Below, piece after piece: positions 20,355 through 30,307 of a stretch of DNA of 34,867 bases. The translations under genes and the position numbers were made by a program. Where the stretch lies: positions 1 to 34,867 of IMG/VR virus record IMGVR_UViG_3300007345_000121; one strand, written 5' to 3'. How positions within the stretch are numbered: position 1 is the stretch's first letter; every line of letters starts with the position of its first letter. The DNA is from a virus. The notes below the pieces were generated by a model, which saw only the letters and a program-made list of their open reading frames with translations, did not search any database and had not been told where the DNA came from.

Positions 20355-22808
20355 TTAGTTTTCCATACCTCTACCTGAAATAGTGCCAGGCTCAGTTCCA
20401 TACTTGGCGCCTGGTTGCTTGGTTTCGCCGTCTTCGTGCTTAAGACAGAGCCATAGCATTCCCTCAAATTCATTGGTCTCGTAAGGCTCCTCCGCTTCCG
20501 TCGTTGTTACACCCATTTGAGCAAGGGTTTCAGGAGTTGCGATTGGGCACACTATCGTTCCATCGTAATCATACACTCCATTGTAGCAATTTTGAACCCA
20601 TTTTTGAAACTCAGGCGTTTTCTCTTCCACGTTCTCTGGCTTAACCCAGTATCCCATATCATAGATGTAACCATCTGTGATCCTGTTATCGATGGCAAGA
20701 AAACTTTTGTATGCGCCAGCGTAGTTGCCGTCTTCGTCCTGTGCAATTCTCATTTGGTAACGCTGAAAATCCCATAGCCATTGCCTTACCGGATCATAGT
20801 GGTATTGTTCGTGATAAACCCTATCCTCTAGTGGGATACTAAAGGTTGGACCAGGATTCACAAAAAAACCAACGCCATCCGCTACGCGAGGATCGTCGTC
20901 CCACGCATATTCGAGCAAGGCCTCTGTACTTGCATCCTCGAATACAACGTCGCAAATAGTGCCTATACCATTTACGTCGGCCCTATAGTTGCCGTCTGGA
21001 CAGGTTGAAGTTGGAACATAATAAAACGTTTCGTACTCATACGTTTGATCAACTGTATTAACGCGCATTCTTGTAATACTCAGGAGAGGTTTGGTTCCAC
21101 TATCCCTGGGCTGCTTGTCTAATTGTATGCTTTCATCGTAAAAAAGACCGGGCACAGTGTCGGTCAAGTAGCGGTTTAAACCTTCACTGCCGGGGCCAAG
21201 TTGACCCTTGTAGTCCGGGTTTCCTGCACTAGTTCCCGACACGTCAAGCCAAGTGGCGTTATCTTTCGCTTGCAAAATGCCGCTCAAGTAATACCCCCAC
21301 CATTTGCCATTAAGGCTTGAGCAAAACTGCCATCTATCTCCCCCTACCACGCCATCGTAGGGCAACGTAAAGGGAAACTCTGAAGGAGGTAACGGGCGCT
21401 CAGTCCCGGTTCTTGGCTCTTTGGTTATCCAGGCACGCTTTCCGGCCTCTGTAGCAATCAACGAATCAGGGTTAACTTTATCGCTTCCCCAATGATCCAA
21501 GAAGTCATCCTCAGTCGGGAACATGATATCAGGAGGAGAGGCCTGTCCCATCATGAACCCGCTATTGTCGCTGGTAATTCCGGCCGGGCCGTGACCGGGC
21601 TGCGATCCAAAACATTTCCATTTAACATTAAACGGGCTGAAGGGACCGATAGGGCTGTTCCCGTCCTCGTTTACCAAAGTCGCTTGACCTCTAAGCACAG
21701 CAGGGCATCCCGTCAGGATAGCTCCCACGTAGGGCTGTCCGTAGCCTTCGTATTCCTGTGGAGCCCAACCAAAGGCGCCACCATAACAGCCCTCCTCGAA
21801 ATCAAGTTCTTTCACGCATTTGCGTTGAGGATGAATGTGAATCCAATCTCCTCCTTTGTAGCGATTCTCTCCGTTGGCACCGTTAGCATTATTCTTTGCA
21901 TCCTGAGGAGAACTACCAAGAGAAGGCCAGTCAAAAATAAGAGATCCATTATTTTGCTCGGCTGCAACTACAGCACCATAACCATAGCATTGCATTGCAA
22001 AAAAATGAATATCAGAAGTACCTTCTGGTTGAACCCAGCGAATATTCCATTCATCGGACGGCTGACCGTCTGGTCCCGAAGGCTCCTGATTCAAAGACAA
22101 CATGCTGTTGTCGGGAGAAAAGTAAATTTTAAATCTTTCGTCATGCTGCTTTACAAGCCTTGCTGTATTCAAATATGCCATCGAATGAGTATCGTCGGCA
22201 AAGGAGCCTCCGTATCCGTAGAATCCATGCTGAGGCCAAAAATACCAGCCGGTCGTATCATTGGTTGGCGCTGGCCAGCTTACAGCCCAGAAGTTGCCGG
22301 AAAGCATTTGTTGTGTTACTTGAGGGTAAGGCTCCTCCCACCACTTGTTAGCAGGTCTCTCCTGTCGAGCCGTAATTCGAATTTCTCCAGAAGGACCACT
22401 AATGATCCAGTCCTTGTACCAAGAGAAAAAGCCCCGACTTTTGATGCCAAACATTGTGCACGGAGGCAGGAACTCATCAGGGATTGGCAGCTCCGTGAAA
22501 TCCTCGGAGACATCAAATTCGGGATTTTTCTTTTTCTTTTCTATTGTTTCGTTAAGCGTAGGCGTGAGGTAGATCATCTTGCCATCAAACCAACACCTCG
22601 ATCCGATAGGAGAGTTTCGGGCTCCTCCATTAACCCTGGCGACCACAGTCCTTCCGCTGCTTTGCAAGCGGCATTTACCCCTGCCTCTATCGATACCTAG
22701 CCAGGTTCCTTCCTGGAACTTTTCAAGCCGGCTGTAAAACTCAATAGCCTTTGCCTCTAGCCACTCGTCAACTTTTTTCAGAAGCTCGCTATTGACAAGT
22801 GATTCCAC
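20355..22808 (-). CDS. Large tail-tip/baseplate protein
   Basis: 817 residues, unrecognised family. A charged helical N-terminus (1-35, MESLVNSELLKKVDEWLEAK) is followed by a small barrel-like part (about 36-82, GRGKCRLQSSGRTVVARVNG...SRCWFDGKMIY) that resembles the adjacent 87-residue protein. The rest is rich in Trp, Tyr, Pro and Gly with many beta strands (e.g. WYFWPQHGFYGYGGSF) and little repetition. Its start overlaps the stop of the preceding small gene. Position between hub and fibres suggests a tail-tip or fibre-attachment protein. Confidence 0.75.
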   Translation of the reverse strand: MESLVNSELLKKVDEWLEAKAIEFYSRLEKFQEGTWLGIDRGRGKCRLQSSGRTVVARVNGGARNSPIGSRCWFDGKMIYLTPTLNETIEKKKKNPEFDVSEDFTELPIPDEFLPPCTMFGIKSRGFFSWYKDWIISGPSGEIRITARQERPANKWWEEPYPQVTQQMLSGNFWAVSWPAPTNDTTGWYFWPQHGFYGYGGSFADDTHSMAYLNTARLVKQHDERFKIYFSPDNSMLSLNQEPSGPDGQPSDEWNIRWVQPEGTSDIHFFAMQCYGYGAVVAAEQNNGSLIFDWPSLGSSPQDAKNNANGANGENRYKGGDWIHIHPQRKCVKELDFEEGCYGGAFGWAPQEYEGYGQPYVGAILTGCPAVLRGQATLVNEDGNSPIGPFSPFNVKWKCFGSQPGHGPAGITSDNSGFMMGQASPPDIMFPTEDDFLDHWGSDKVNPDSLIATEAGKRAWITKEPRTGTERPLPPSEFPFTLPYDGVVGGDRWQFCSSLNGKWWGYYLSGILQAKDNATWLDVSGTSAGNPDYKGQLGPGSEGLNRYLTDTVPGLFYDESIQLDKQPRDSGTKPLLSITRMRVNTVDQTYEYETFYYVPTSTCPDGNYRADVNGIGTICDVVFEDASTEALLEYAWDDDPRVADGVGFFVNPGPTFSIPLEDRVYHEQYHYDPVRQWLWDFQRYQMRIAQDEDGNYAGAYKSFLAIDNRITDGYIYDMGYWVKPENVEEKTPEFQKWVQNCYNGVYDYDGTIVCPIATPETLAQMGVTTTEAEEPYETNEFEGMLWLCLKHEDGETKQPGAKYGTEPGTISGRGMEN
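20356..20366 (-). promoter_or_regulatory. TAGGNANNCTA-type element upstream of giant fibre gene
   Basis: Coding-strand ATGGAAAACTA, core 20 nt before the ATG at 20336. It contains the last codons and the TAA stop of the tail-tip gene (Met-Glu-Asn-stop). Confidence 0.55.
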
Positions 22809-23071
22809 TACCAGGTTCCGACAAACTTCCCGTTAGAATACCGGACAAGAATTTGAGAACCTTCAGGAACAGCTCTTGTAGCGATAATGCCACTCAGCTG
22901 GACCTCCTTGCCCTCTACTCTGGCGTAGTGGTTGGCATTTTTTGTGCCGCTCCATGTTGCCGTCCTTGTTTCTGATACGTATTTAAGCTGCCTTCTGTCT
23001 GCCTGATAGGCAGTGTTTTCTGAGCTTTTTTGAGCAAGATACTCAACAATAGACTGGTTAGCGCTGGCCAT
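22808..23071 (-). CDS. Small tail-tip accessory protein
   Basis: 87 residues. A helical N-terminal half (SIVEYLAQKSSENTAYQADR) precedes a small beta barrel-like half (HYARVEGKEVQLSGIIATRA then GSQILVRYSNGKFVGTW). The C-terminal half resembles a segment near the N-terminus of the 817-residue protein. Start and stop overlap both neighbours by a few bases, so the three genes 23730-20355 form one coupled unit. Function unknown. A tail-tip role is inferred from position. Confidence 0.7.
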   Translation of the reverse strand: MASANQSIVEYLAQKSSENTAYQADRRQLKYVSETRTATWSGTKNANHYARVEGKEVQLSGIIATRAVPEGSQILVRYSNGKFVGTW

Positions 23072-23730
23072 TAGCTTGTAGTACCTCCAGTGATAAACGC
23101 GGTCAAGCCTTCGTTGGCATTGATGTCAAGATCAGAGCCACTGGACTGAAAAGATACCAATTTATGGTTGGTATGAGTAATGGTGATTGTGTCGCCAGAT
23201 GCTCCGACTAGGGTCTGTTCTGTTAATTCAATTTGATTTGCAGTTACGGAAACAGCGGTAAAGAAACCGTTGTTAGCTGAATCTGCTGCACCGCTAACAA
23301 ATATAGTGTCGCCATCTGTAAACGCTGTGGTGAAGTCCGTAACACCGCTTTGAATTAGGTTAGGGGCAACGAAATTAACGTCAGTGGCTCCAGCAATAGT
23401 GTCAACAGTTGCATCATATTGAAAAACGACAATTCCATTTACCGTAAGAAGGTTAGTAGAAGTGTCTCTGGTAAAGTCAATCTGCTTGGATGCAAATCCA
23501 ACAGCGAAGTCGCCTCCATCGGCAATTACGTCGATGGGGGCCACCCCTAGATCCAGCCAAGCTGTACCAAGATAGCCCTCAGCGATGACGTAAGGTTCAA
23601 TGCTGCCCCATGTTGTCGTTGCATCCAGAGTCGCTGTTCCATCATCGTAGAACATTGCTACTTTAACTGTTGGCGTTGTAAACACAGAATTCACAACATC
23701 AGTCAAGAAAGACTGTGGCAGCGTTGACAT
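23071..23730 (-). CDS. Tail-tip beta-rich protein
   Basis: 219 residues, Thr/Asp/Val-rich and almost entirely beta. An N-terminal region (VKVAMFYDDGTATLDATTTW) is followed by a ~60-residue module with FVAPNLIQSGVTDFTTAFTD...NGFFTAVSVTANQIELTEQT, whose 'thing, limit, NGxFTVxxV, value' layout is similar to the beta module of the class I fibres. This could be an attachment or oligomerisation domain common to tip and fibres. It starts 20 nt after a good element and is the first gene of the tail-tip unit. Confidence 0.75.
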   Translation of the reverse strand: MSTLPQSFLTDVVNSVFTTPTVKVAMFYDDGTATLDATTTWGSIEPYVIAEGYLGTAWLDLGVAPIDVIADGGDFAVGFASKQIDFTRDTSTNLLTVNGIVVFQYDATVDTIAGATDVNFVAPNLIQSGVTDFTTAFTDGDTIFVSGAADSANNGFFTAVSVTANQIELTEQTLVGASGDTITITHTNHKLVSFQSSGSDLDINANEGLTAFITGGTTS

Positions 23731-23749
23731 GAGGCCCGATTGGCTGCGT

Positions 23750-23760
23750 TAGTCTTCCTA
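23750..23760 (-). promoter_or_regulatory. TAGGNANNCTA element upstream of gene at 23730
   Basis: Coding-strand TAGGAAGACTA. Its TAG is the stop of the hub gene. Core 20 nt before the ATG. Confidence 0.6.
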
Positions 23761-26700
23761 CGGCACGGCTACCGGCTCGACATAGTCAACAATGCCATTG
23801 AAGTCATAGTCTTTTGGATAGGGAGTATCTACAGTGCCAAGGTCAAGCGCCATGCCACCAGGAAGGCCAATACCACCATAGTTCCAGGTATAATTGCCCG
23901 ACTTAACAAGCAATACATCACAGTACATCCTAAACCCAACGCTAGTAACTATCGTAACGTCGGTTATGCCTTCTTGTGATGCGTCGTTCTCTGGAATGTC
24001 TCCAGGCGCAGGCTGACCACCGGCGCTGGTGACGAGCCCAGGGTCAACACCAAGGTAACCATTTACCAGGAAATTGTTTGGGTCATACGTAGGGCTGGGC
24101 GGCAGTGTAAACGTTGGCGCAAGCGGGTCTGGGCCTGTTGTTTCGTTTGAAACAACTTCTCCATTAGGAGGATACAGTTCAGTGCCGTATACAATCTCGA
24201 CCTGAGGCGCGTTATAGTTAAGAGTCTTATGTTTGATCAACTGCAAGTTGACGACAGACTGACTTTGATCAAATGCATAGGTTGCAGATTTAACAAAACC
24301 AACAAAGCCAGACTGAGCTGATTCAATCTGAACCTCAACGGGACTATAAGGCCTCATGTTGTAAAACTCAGGCCTCATTGATTCTGTAATGCTGCATCCT
24401 TCGGCAGCGCCGCCCTCTTTTGCTGACAAGATATTAGCATAGCTGATGCAAAGCCCCCAGGCAAGGCCCAGTCCTCCGCTTTTCGGAAAACAGCCGCCGC
24501 CAGAACTCTGCATTGTGTCGCCCCTAAAGGGCAAGGGGAAGCCGGACCGAAGAGTGTAGGGCCTGTTATTGCCTAGCCAGCCAACTGAATTTGAAGAGTA
24601 TGTTCTCTTGGACTTAGCATAGCCCCTCAAGAGTACGGAGCCGGTTTCCCCGGTACACTCAACAGGCGCCTGCACTCGACCAGTGCTTGAGTTAATATTG
24701 AAACCGTTCCACTGGCTCGGATAGGTTAAGTTTGCAAGGCTGCCATTGGTTTCTCCATCAAAGCTTCCAGAGCTAAACTGTCCAATCGTAACAGTAGGGC
24801 CTTCGTCGTAGGACTCGAATGGATTCAGATTAAGCGCTGCGGCACCTCCACCTGCTCCGTCTGGGTCTTTATATATCTGGTTTCCTTCAATGTCATAAAG
24901 AGGTTCGTTATTACCGGCTCCTCCGGGAGAGCCAACAAATGGAGTGGAATTGCTTCGGCCTTCCCCGTCCCATGAGTAACTAACCGAGTTGTTAACCGGA
25001 TTGAGAATGTCTTTAGTAATTTCGCAGACTGTAATAGAGCCGCCAGGATTGTATTTGTTTAATTTTTGTTTAACGCTAACCAGTGTAACGCCGGCAGTAT
25101 TATTATAAGCACTAAGAGGAACATTCTTAGTCCTGTCAATGGACTCAAGGACGCCTTTCTGATACTCGGGAAGAGTCTTAGAGTTCACGTACTCTTTTGA
25201 GACAACGCGAAGGACTTCGCCGCCCTTTCCATATTCGGTTTCTGTAGTAGACCTCTTAGACCATGCAACAGTACCGGCTCCATAATCATTTACGTTTCTG
25301 CCAATGTTCCACCATAACCTGGCTCGTGAAACCGCGTTATTCGCGGCTCCTAACCAATGACCGGCAATGCATTGGTAATACAAATACGCATTAGAATTTG
25401 TGGGGAAGCCGTCGCGGTTGCCATAGGCTGTATTTGCATTGCCAAAGCATTTATCTGCTATTGACTTGTATTCATTCGAAAATGCAAAAGCTTTGCTTGC
25501 GATAGAGTTAATCAAACTTCCGCCAACAACCTTCCAGGTTTGATATTCAAGAGTTTCGCTTGATTTTTCCTGACCGTTGTCATTGTACCATTTCGTCGTA
25601 GCGCTAGATGCTACTACTTTGTAAGTGTCTTTAGTTTTTACGCTTTCCCACTTTTCGATACCATAAGACCAGACCATTTCCTCTTCTTCCACGGGCTCAT
25701 CGTCTTCCCTCTCTCTGTAAAAGAATCCGCAATAAGCCTGATAAAGAGCGTCTTCGTCTTTCTTCTCTTGTTTCTTTTTCATTCCATTGAATATCTCCCA
25801 GTCCAAGTATTCATACCTGTCGTATTCTGCCTCGCCTTCAGTTTCTTTTTGACTCCATTTCTTGGACGGGCCTTTGTTGTCAACTTCATCGCCCGGTTGT
25901 ATTCTGTTTTGGACATTTCCGATGGTGCCACCACCACCGCCGGCACCACCTCCGCCACCTGGCCCGCCGAAGCCGCCACCAGCGCCGCTACTGCCGCCGC
26001 CACCGGCACCGCCACCACCGGCATCGTCATCTCCTGTTACTTCGTAGGCCCAGTCAATACCTTCAAATTCTGGTCTGCTTTGCCCCTCAGGGCCTCCGCT
26101 CAGTTCCGGCGGATCTAGATCGTAACCATTTTCTTCTTGGCCATTTCTGGAAAAGCTTGGTTCGTACTTATTGAAATCGGCTTCGACCAAAAAGGCCCTA
26201 GGGCTAATTTGGTTTGCGTCGTCAGTTAACTCGAAATCAATCGCAGTCTGAGTGTCGCTACAGATAACCCTGGGATTGTTGTACCTTTGGGCGCTTGTTA
26301 TGCTAAGCGTTTTAATTCGACCGTATTGATTTTGATAAATAACAGAACCAGTACAGGAAAGCGCGGAATCAAGCGTTCCAAGGTCCTGGGCATCCATGGT
26401 GCAGGCAAAGCGAACGCGAGCATCGATGAACGCCCACAGCTTTTTAACGCCTGTAGGGAAAGACTCTTCGTTCTCTGCAAGCATAGCAAGAGAGCAACCA
26501 AGAGAAAGGGTAATAGTTTTGTCTTTTAGATTGACAGTACTATTCATGACGTAAAGCAAACCGCGAGGATGCCTTACAATAGCTCCGTTCGGAAATTCCG
26601 TCGCGATAATGACAGCAGAACCAATAGGATATATGGTCTTATTCAGGTCAAGATTCGAACTTCCATCGGCATTGTACTGAGCAAGGACAAGCTCCCCCCT

Positions 26701-26829
26701 CGACGTCATGATAGACGAATTGAGGATATCGTCGTCTGAAACCGATCCTTGAATTAGCGCTGTTGTTACTTCTTTGTTGGCGACCCAGACGCGATTTTTT
26801 CTGGTAGTGTTGATGACTTTCGTAGGCAT
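23758..26829 (-). CDS. Tail hub/tip protein with Gly-rich linker
   Basis: 1023 residues from the ATG at 26829 (TGATG overlap with the previous stop). An in-frame GTG one codon earlier also exists. The N-terminal ~250 residues (WVANKEVTTALIQGSVSDDD, YPIGSAVII, NSTVNLKDKTITLSLGCSLA) resemble the hub domain of siphovirus tail-tip proteins. Residues ~267-305 are a low-complexity glycine linker. The middle and C-terminal regions are beta-rich, and the end contains DYDFNGIVDYVE, a dockerin/EF-hand-like calcium loop. Location right after the distal tail gene supports a baseplate-hub role. The family assignment is tentative. Confidence 0.8.
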   Translation of the reverse strand: MPTKVINTTRKNRVWVANKEVTTALIQGSVSDDDILNSSIMTSRGELVLAQYNADGSSNLDLNKTIYPIGSAVIIATEFPNGAIVRHPRGLLYVMNSTVNLKDKTITLSLGCSLAMLAENEESFPTGVKKLWAFIDARVRFACTMDAQDLGTLDSALSCTGSVIYQNQYGRIKTLSITSAQRYNNPRVICSDTQTAIDFELTDDANQISPRAFLVEADFNKYEPSFSRNGQEENGYDLDPPELSGGPEGQSRPEFEGIDWAYEVTGDDDAGGGGAGGGGSSGAGGGFGGPGGGGGAGGGGGTIGNVQNRIQPGDEVDNKGPSKKWSQKETEGEAEYDRYEYLDWEIFNGMKKKQEKKDEDALYQAYCGFFYREREDDEPVEEEEMVWSYGIEKWESVKTKDTYKVVASSATTKWYNDNGQEKSSETLEYQTWKVVGGSLINSIASKAFAFSNEYKSIADKCFGNANTAYGNRDGFPTNSNAYLYYQCIAGHWLGAANNAVSRARLWWNIGRNVNDYGAGTVAWSKRSTTETEYGKGGEVLRVVSKEYVNSKTLPEYQKGVLESIDRTKNVPLSAYNNTAGVTLVSVKQKLNKYNPGGSITVCEITKDILNPVNNSVSYSWDGEGRSNSTPFVGSPGGAGNNEPLYDIEGNQIYKDPDGAGGGAAALNLNPFESYDEGPTVTIGQFSSGSFDGETNGSLANLTYPSQWNGFNINSSTGRVQAPVECTGETGSVLLRGYAKSKRTYSSNSVGWLGNNRPYTLRSGFPLPFRGDTMQSSGGGCFPKSGGLGLAWGLCISYANILSAKEGGAAEGCSITESMRPEFYNMRPYSPVEVQIESAQSGFVGFVKSATYAFDQSQSVVNLQLIKHKTLNYNAPQVEIVYGTELYPPNGEVVSNETTGPDPLAPTFTLPPSPTYDPNNFLVNGYLGVDPGLVTSAGGQPAPGDIPENDASQEGITDVTIVTSVGFRMYCDVLLVKSGNYTWNYGGIGLPGGMALDLGTVDTPYPKDYDFNGIVDYVEPVAVP

Positions 26830-27254
26830 CACAACTCCATCAACACAGTACTAACAATAAGATACCTGCTACGACCTCGACCAAAGGTGCTATAGGCCGG
26901 AGGGCTACTAAAAGCGCAAGTGTATTCTGTCGTGTCTGCCGCTAGGAGCCCGTCTACAAGCGTTATAAACGCATCTCCCGACCCAGTAGCCCTGACAGCA
27001 TCCCAGGCCCCGTACAGGGCCTCCAGAGAGGCTCTAGAGGTAGCAGGAATGACTGCATTAACAGCCCACATTCTGCGCTGTCTCTGAGCGGGTCCAGTCA
27101 GATAAGCATTGCCATAAGAGGAGTAGTTGACCGCGGCCTGACTGATCCACTGACCGGGCAGTGTTTCATCGGCAAAGGTATCAAAGGAGAACGAGTATAA
27201 AGTGTTGGCGTTCTGCGTGTCGACAAAAGAAATGTCGAGGGTACCGTCTGCCAT
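26829..27254 (-). CDS. Distal tail or minor tail protein
   Basis: 141 residues, beta-rich, with a start overlapping the tape-measure stop (TGATG) and a Shine-Dalgarno sequence (GGAGGAGG) within the last codons of that gene. Visible features are FSFDTFADETLPGQWISQAA and ALYGAWDAVRATGSGDAFIT. Size, composition and place (tape measure, then this, then hub) match siphovirus distal tail or lambda M-like minor tail proteins that join tube to tip. No diagnostic motif was found, so the name is by synteny. Confidence 0.75.
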   Translation of the reverse strand: MADGTLDISFVDTQNANTLYSFSFDTFADETLPGQWISQAAVNYSSYGNAYLTGPAQRQRRMWAVNAVIPATSRASLEALYGAWDAVRATGSGDAFITLVDGLLAADTTEYTCAFSSPPAYSTFGRGRSRYLIVSTVLMEL

Positions 27255-30235
27255 CAGAACCTCCTCCGGTTGCGTTGCTTCATGACGTTGACCATAAGGT
27301 GAGATGCTTCCTGCGTCGGATTCACTGCGTTAATCGTAATGTTGTTAGTAATACGATCCATGGAAGCAGTGTTGCTACGAGAAGAGCGTCCCGCAGACAA
27401 AGGATTCCTAGCGACGTTTGGACTGGTATTCAGATTGACGCCCGTAGCAGGAATGTCCAGGTTCTTGGTAATATGAGCCGGAATCACCGTACCGGAGCTT
27501 GGCGCCCTCCATTCTCCCCAGGATTTGGCGTTAATTTTCTTGAGCATGCCGCTAGAGGACAAGAACGACTCCTGACCTAGTTCGTTAACTGTATACTTTT
27601 GACCGCCAGTAACGCTACCGCCAGCAAATCGGAGGTTTGGCACGTTGGGGGTACGGCCAGAGGCAATCCCTTCAACAGCTGCCATTTGCTCTGCAAGTTC
27701 TTTAGCTGCCTGCTGCGCAGTGTCGAACTGGCTAGTAATCTCTCTTGCGTTTTGGCTTGCGTTGTTGAGGGCTTGTCCGGCGGCATCGGTAGCGCTAACT
27801 TGATCGTTGAATGCTGTTGTGAGTTCTTCGGTACTTTGCGCAGCTTGAGTATACTTCGCTTGCAGTGCATCCGCTTCCTTTCGAACTGATTCAATTCTCT
27901 CCTTGTTTGCCTCGATTGCATTCTCCGCGGTTTCGATCTCGCCCTTGATTCCTTGCGCGTTCTCATCGTAAAGTTGCTTTGCGCTATCTAATTGTTGGAG
28001 ACGCTCCCCGTCAATTTGCTTAAGGTCTTCCGAGAATTTTTTGCTATCTGCCTTTTTCTGATTCATGATCTCTTGGCGCTTTTGGCGCTTGTCCATATTT
28101 TCGAGCTGTAGCAGAAGCTCGAGCCTTTCCTTTTCGGTTAAATCCTTAGACTTTAGTTTTTGCTCAAGCTCTTCCCTCCTGATATCATTTAATCTTTTTT
28201 GAACAGGACTGATTTCGTTTAGCTTGTCAAGTTCGATCTGGTAGCGCTCCATGACAGCGTCACGGATCTCCTCGATCTGGGTTTTCTCTTGTTCGTATCT
28301 GTCTTTGATGGCCTCTTTTGCTTCTTGATAGGCGTCTTTTTCGTCTTGGAGTTTATCCTTCAGCTTCTGAATTGTCCCTTCGATTTGCTCGTTTTCTTCT
28401 TCGTAGCGCTCGATAAGCTTTTCCTTGACTTCTCCAAGCTTTTCCATCTCTTCGTCAAGCTTTACCCTATATTCCTCTAACGTCTGCTTTGCTTTTTCTA
28501 CAGCCTGGTCAATAACCTTAATAGCCTTAGCGTCACCTGCCTGTTCTGCCTCGTCTTTTAGGCCCTTGATTCCTTCTGCGTATTCTTCAGCACTGATAGA
28601 GCCCTCCATGAACTGAATAGCCAGTTCTCGCGCTCTGGACTGATACTCAGCAAACTTAGAATTAGCATCGACCGCTGCATCTCCCAGGCTTAGCATTCTG
28701 TTGCCGAAACTTCTAAGCACACCCTCCCATCCTACCCACATTTTTGTCAATGGCTCGACTATACCAAGCTTGTCGGCGATCCAGCCAATCGCTTCTCCGA
28801 TTTCAATAAACACGCCAACGATCCTGTCCGCTGCATACAAAATCGCTTTTATTGTAACAAGAAGTACGCCCCATACGCCTTCGACAGCCCAGCCTACAAC
28901 GCTAAACAAGGCCTCGAACTGCTTCTTGATATAGGGAAGGTCATTAGTAATAGAAGCAAAGAACTGAGCGGTAGTAACGCCCATTTTCGCAAACGAACGA
29001 CCTAGATTATTGGTAGTTTCCGCTAACGATTCAAAGGCCATGGTATTGAGCGTTTGCTCAAGATTTTCCATCTGTTGGATGGTTATCTGAGTATCATTGC
29101 CGAGAAGCGACAAACGTTGCTGGATATCAGTAATCGAACCTGCCATGTTATCTTGCATCGTTTGGCTTACTGCCAGGAATCCTTCCCTGAACATTTCGGC
29201 CGTAATTTCGCCGTTCTTCATCGCCTCGTTGAGGTCCATGATGCCGTGCTCTGACGCAAAGTAACTTTGCAACTGACCACGCAATGCGCCGTCCAATTCA
29301 GAGAACTGCTGTGTAAGTTCTTCAGATTGCAGTTTACCTTTACCCATGACCTGGGCGAATGCTTCGATGTATCGACCGGTCTGCTCGGTATTCAAGCCCA
29401 AGGTAGTTGTTCGAGCAGACAGGGCGGCCATGACCTTCTCCGAATCGCCAAACGATCCACCGCTCTGCACAATCGCCGGAGTCAATCGCTTGAAGCCCTT
29501 TTCGACCTGGGTCAAGGATGCACCGTAAGTCAACGCAACACGCTTGGCGGCATCAACCACCTCAGCTGATTCGCTTGCGCTTGCGCCGAAGCCTTCCATG
29601 GCAAGCTTCAGCGATTCAATTTGCTTTGCGCGAGCAATAAGAGGTTTCAGCGCACCATCGATCAATTGCAGGACCTGAACAACCGAAGTCGCAATCATCA
29701 CGACCTGGTTGAATTGAGCGCCCAACTTCATTACCTGTCCAATGACAGGGAACTTTGCCTGAGCAACTTCAAAGATATTCCCGCCAGCCTTAGCCAGGGA
29801 GACGTTTGTTGCCTGGACCTGTTGGTTTGCAGCAGCCCATGCCTGAGAGATCTTGCCGGTAGCCGGGTCTATCTTGGCGATAGAATCCCTCATCTGAGCA
29901 TAATACCTTAGCTGACCTTTCAGGCTGGTCACAGAGCCTTCTTGGGCTTTTTCATTCTTCTTGATGAGCTTATTCATCTCATCGAGAACTGGTAGCACCT
30001 TCTTGGTTTGTTGTACAACCTCTCCGGCATTGCTGTCGTATATCAGCTTTGTTTCAGTTTTAGCTTTATATGTCTTACCTAGTTTCTTGGAAAGAGTCTT
30101 CTCAATTTGCTCGGCCAACTCTTCGTTGCCCTGCGCCATCAGCTCGACGCCTTTTCTGCCAAGGCGACTTACCGCATTCAAATATTCGCCCCGGTCGCTG
30201 ACTACAACGGAACCTTTAATTTCAAAATCAGCCAT
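27254..30235 (-). CDS. Tape measure protein
   Basis: 993 residues from the ATG at 30235 (MADFEIKGSVVVSDRGEYLN). An upstream in-frame start at 30280 would run through a terminator and the element. Residues ~190-390 hold the conserved tape-measure domain (FAQVMGKGKLQSEELTQQFS, then LNEAMKNGEITAEMFREGFL). Residues ~435-497 are hydrophobic (WAVEGVWGVLLVTIKAILYA, ADRIVGVFIEIGEAIGWIAD), as in proteins that enter the host membrane. A long coiled coil follows (~555-800). By the usual ratio of about 0.15 nm per residue the tail would be near 150 nm. The protein sets tail length and is ejected with the DNA. Confidence 0.95.
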   Translation of the reverse strand: MADFEIKGSVVVSDRGEYLNAVSRLGRKGVELMAQGNEELAEQIEKTLSKKLGKTYKAKTETKLIYDSNAGEVVQQTKKVLPVLDEMNKLIKKNEKAQEGSVTSLKGQLRYYAQMRDSIAKIDPATGKISQAWAAANQQVQATNVSLAKAGGNIFEVAQAKFPVIGQVMKLGAQFNQVVMIATSVVQVLQLIDGALKPLIARAKQIESLKLAMEGFGASASESAEVVDAAKRVALTYGASLTQVEKGFKRLTPAIVQSGGSFGDSEKVMAALSARTTTLGLNTEQTGRYIEAFAQVMGKGKLQSEELTQQFSELDGALRGQLQSYFASEHGIMDLNEAMKNGEITAEMFREGFLAVSQTMQDNMAGSITDIQQRLSLLGNDTQITIQQMENLEQTLNTMAFESLAETTNNLGRSFAKMGVTTAQFFASITNDLPYIKKQFEALFSVVGWAVEGVWGVLLVTIKAILYAADRIVGVFIEIGEAIGWIADKLGIVEPLTKMWVGWEGVLRSFGNRMLSLGDAAVDANSKFAEYQSRARELAIQFMEGSISAEEYAEGIKGLKDEAEQAGDAKAIKVIDQAVEKAKQTLEEYRVKLDEEMEKLGEVKEKLIERYEEENEQIEGTIQKLKDKLQDEKDAYQEAKEAIKDRYEQEKTQIEEIRDAVMERYQIELDKLNEISPVQKRLNDIRREELEQKLKSKDLTEKERLELLLQLENMDKRQKRQEIMNQKKADSKKFSEDLKQIDGERLQQLDSAKQLYDENAQGIKGEIETAENAIEANKERIESVRKEADALQAKYTQAAQSTEELTTAFNDQVSATDAAGQALNNASQNAREITSQFDTAQQAAKELAEQMAAVEGIASGRTPNVPNLRFAGGSVTGGQKYTVNELGQESFLSSSGMLKKINAKSWGEWRAPSSGTVIPAHITKNLDIPATGVNLNTSPNVARNPLSAGRSSRSNTASMDRITNNITINAVNPTQEASHLMVNVMKQRNRRRF

Positions 30236-30255
30236 GTCTGAGGTCCGGGTCGGAC

Positions 30256-30266
30256 TAGGTTTCCAT
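30256..30266 (-). promoter_or_regulatory. TAGGNANNCTA-type element upstream of tape measure gene
   Basis: Coding-strand ATGGAAACCTA, core 21 nt before the ATG at 30235. It begins as the terminator's T-run ends, so the tape-measure transcript would restart here. Confidence 0.6.
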
Positions 30267-30290
30267 AAAAAAGCCCCCAAATAGGGGGCT
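30267..30290 (-). terminator. Rho-independent terminator of the major tail protein transcript
   Basis: On the minus strand AGCCCCC-TATT-TGGGGGCT then six T, about 40 nt after the TAA at 30331. It covers both the short and the extended tail protein frames. Confidence 0.9.
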
Positions 30291-30307
30291 GTTAGTGCAT
30301 TTAGTTG

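Noticed and set aside
21492-22700. 402-codon plus-strand frame
   Set aside because: It lies wholly inside the 817-residue tail-tip gene on the other strand, has no element or ribosome site, and reads as composition shadow (Arg/Ser-rich).
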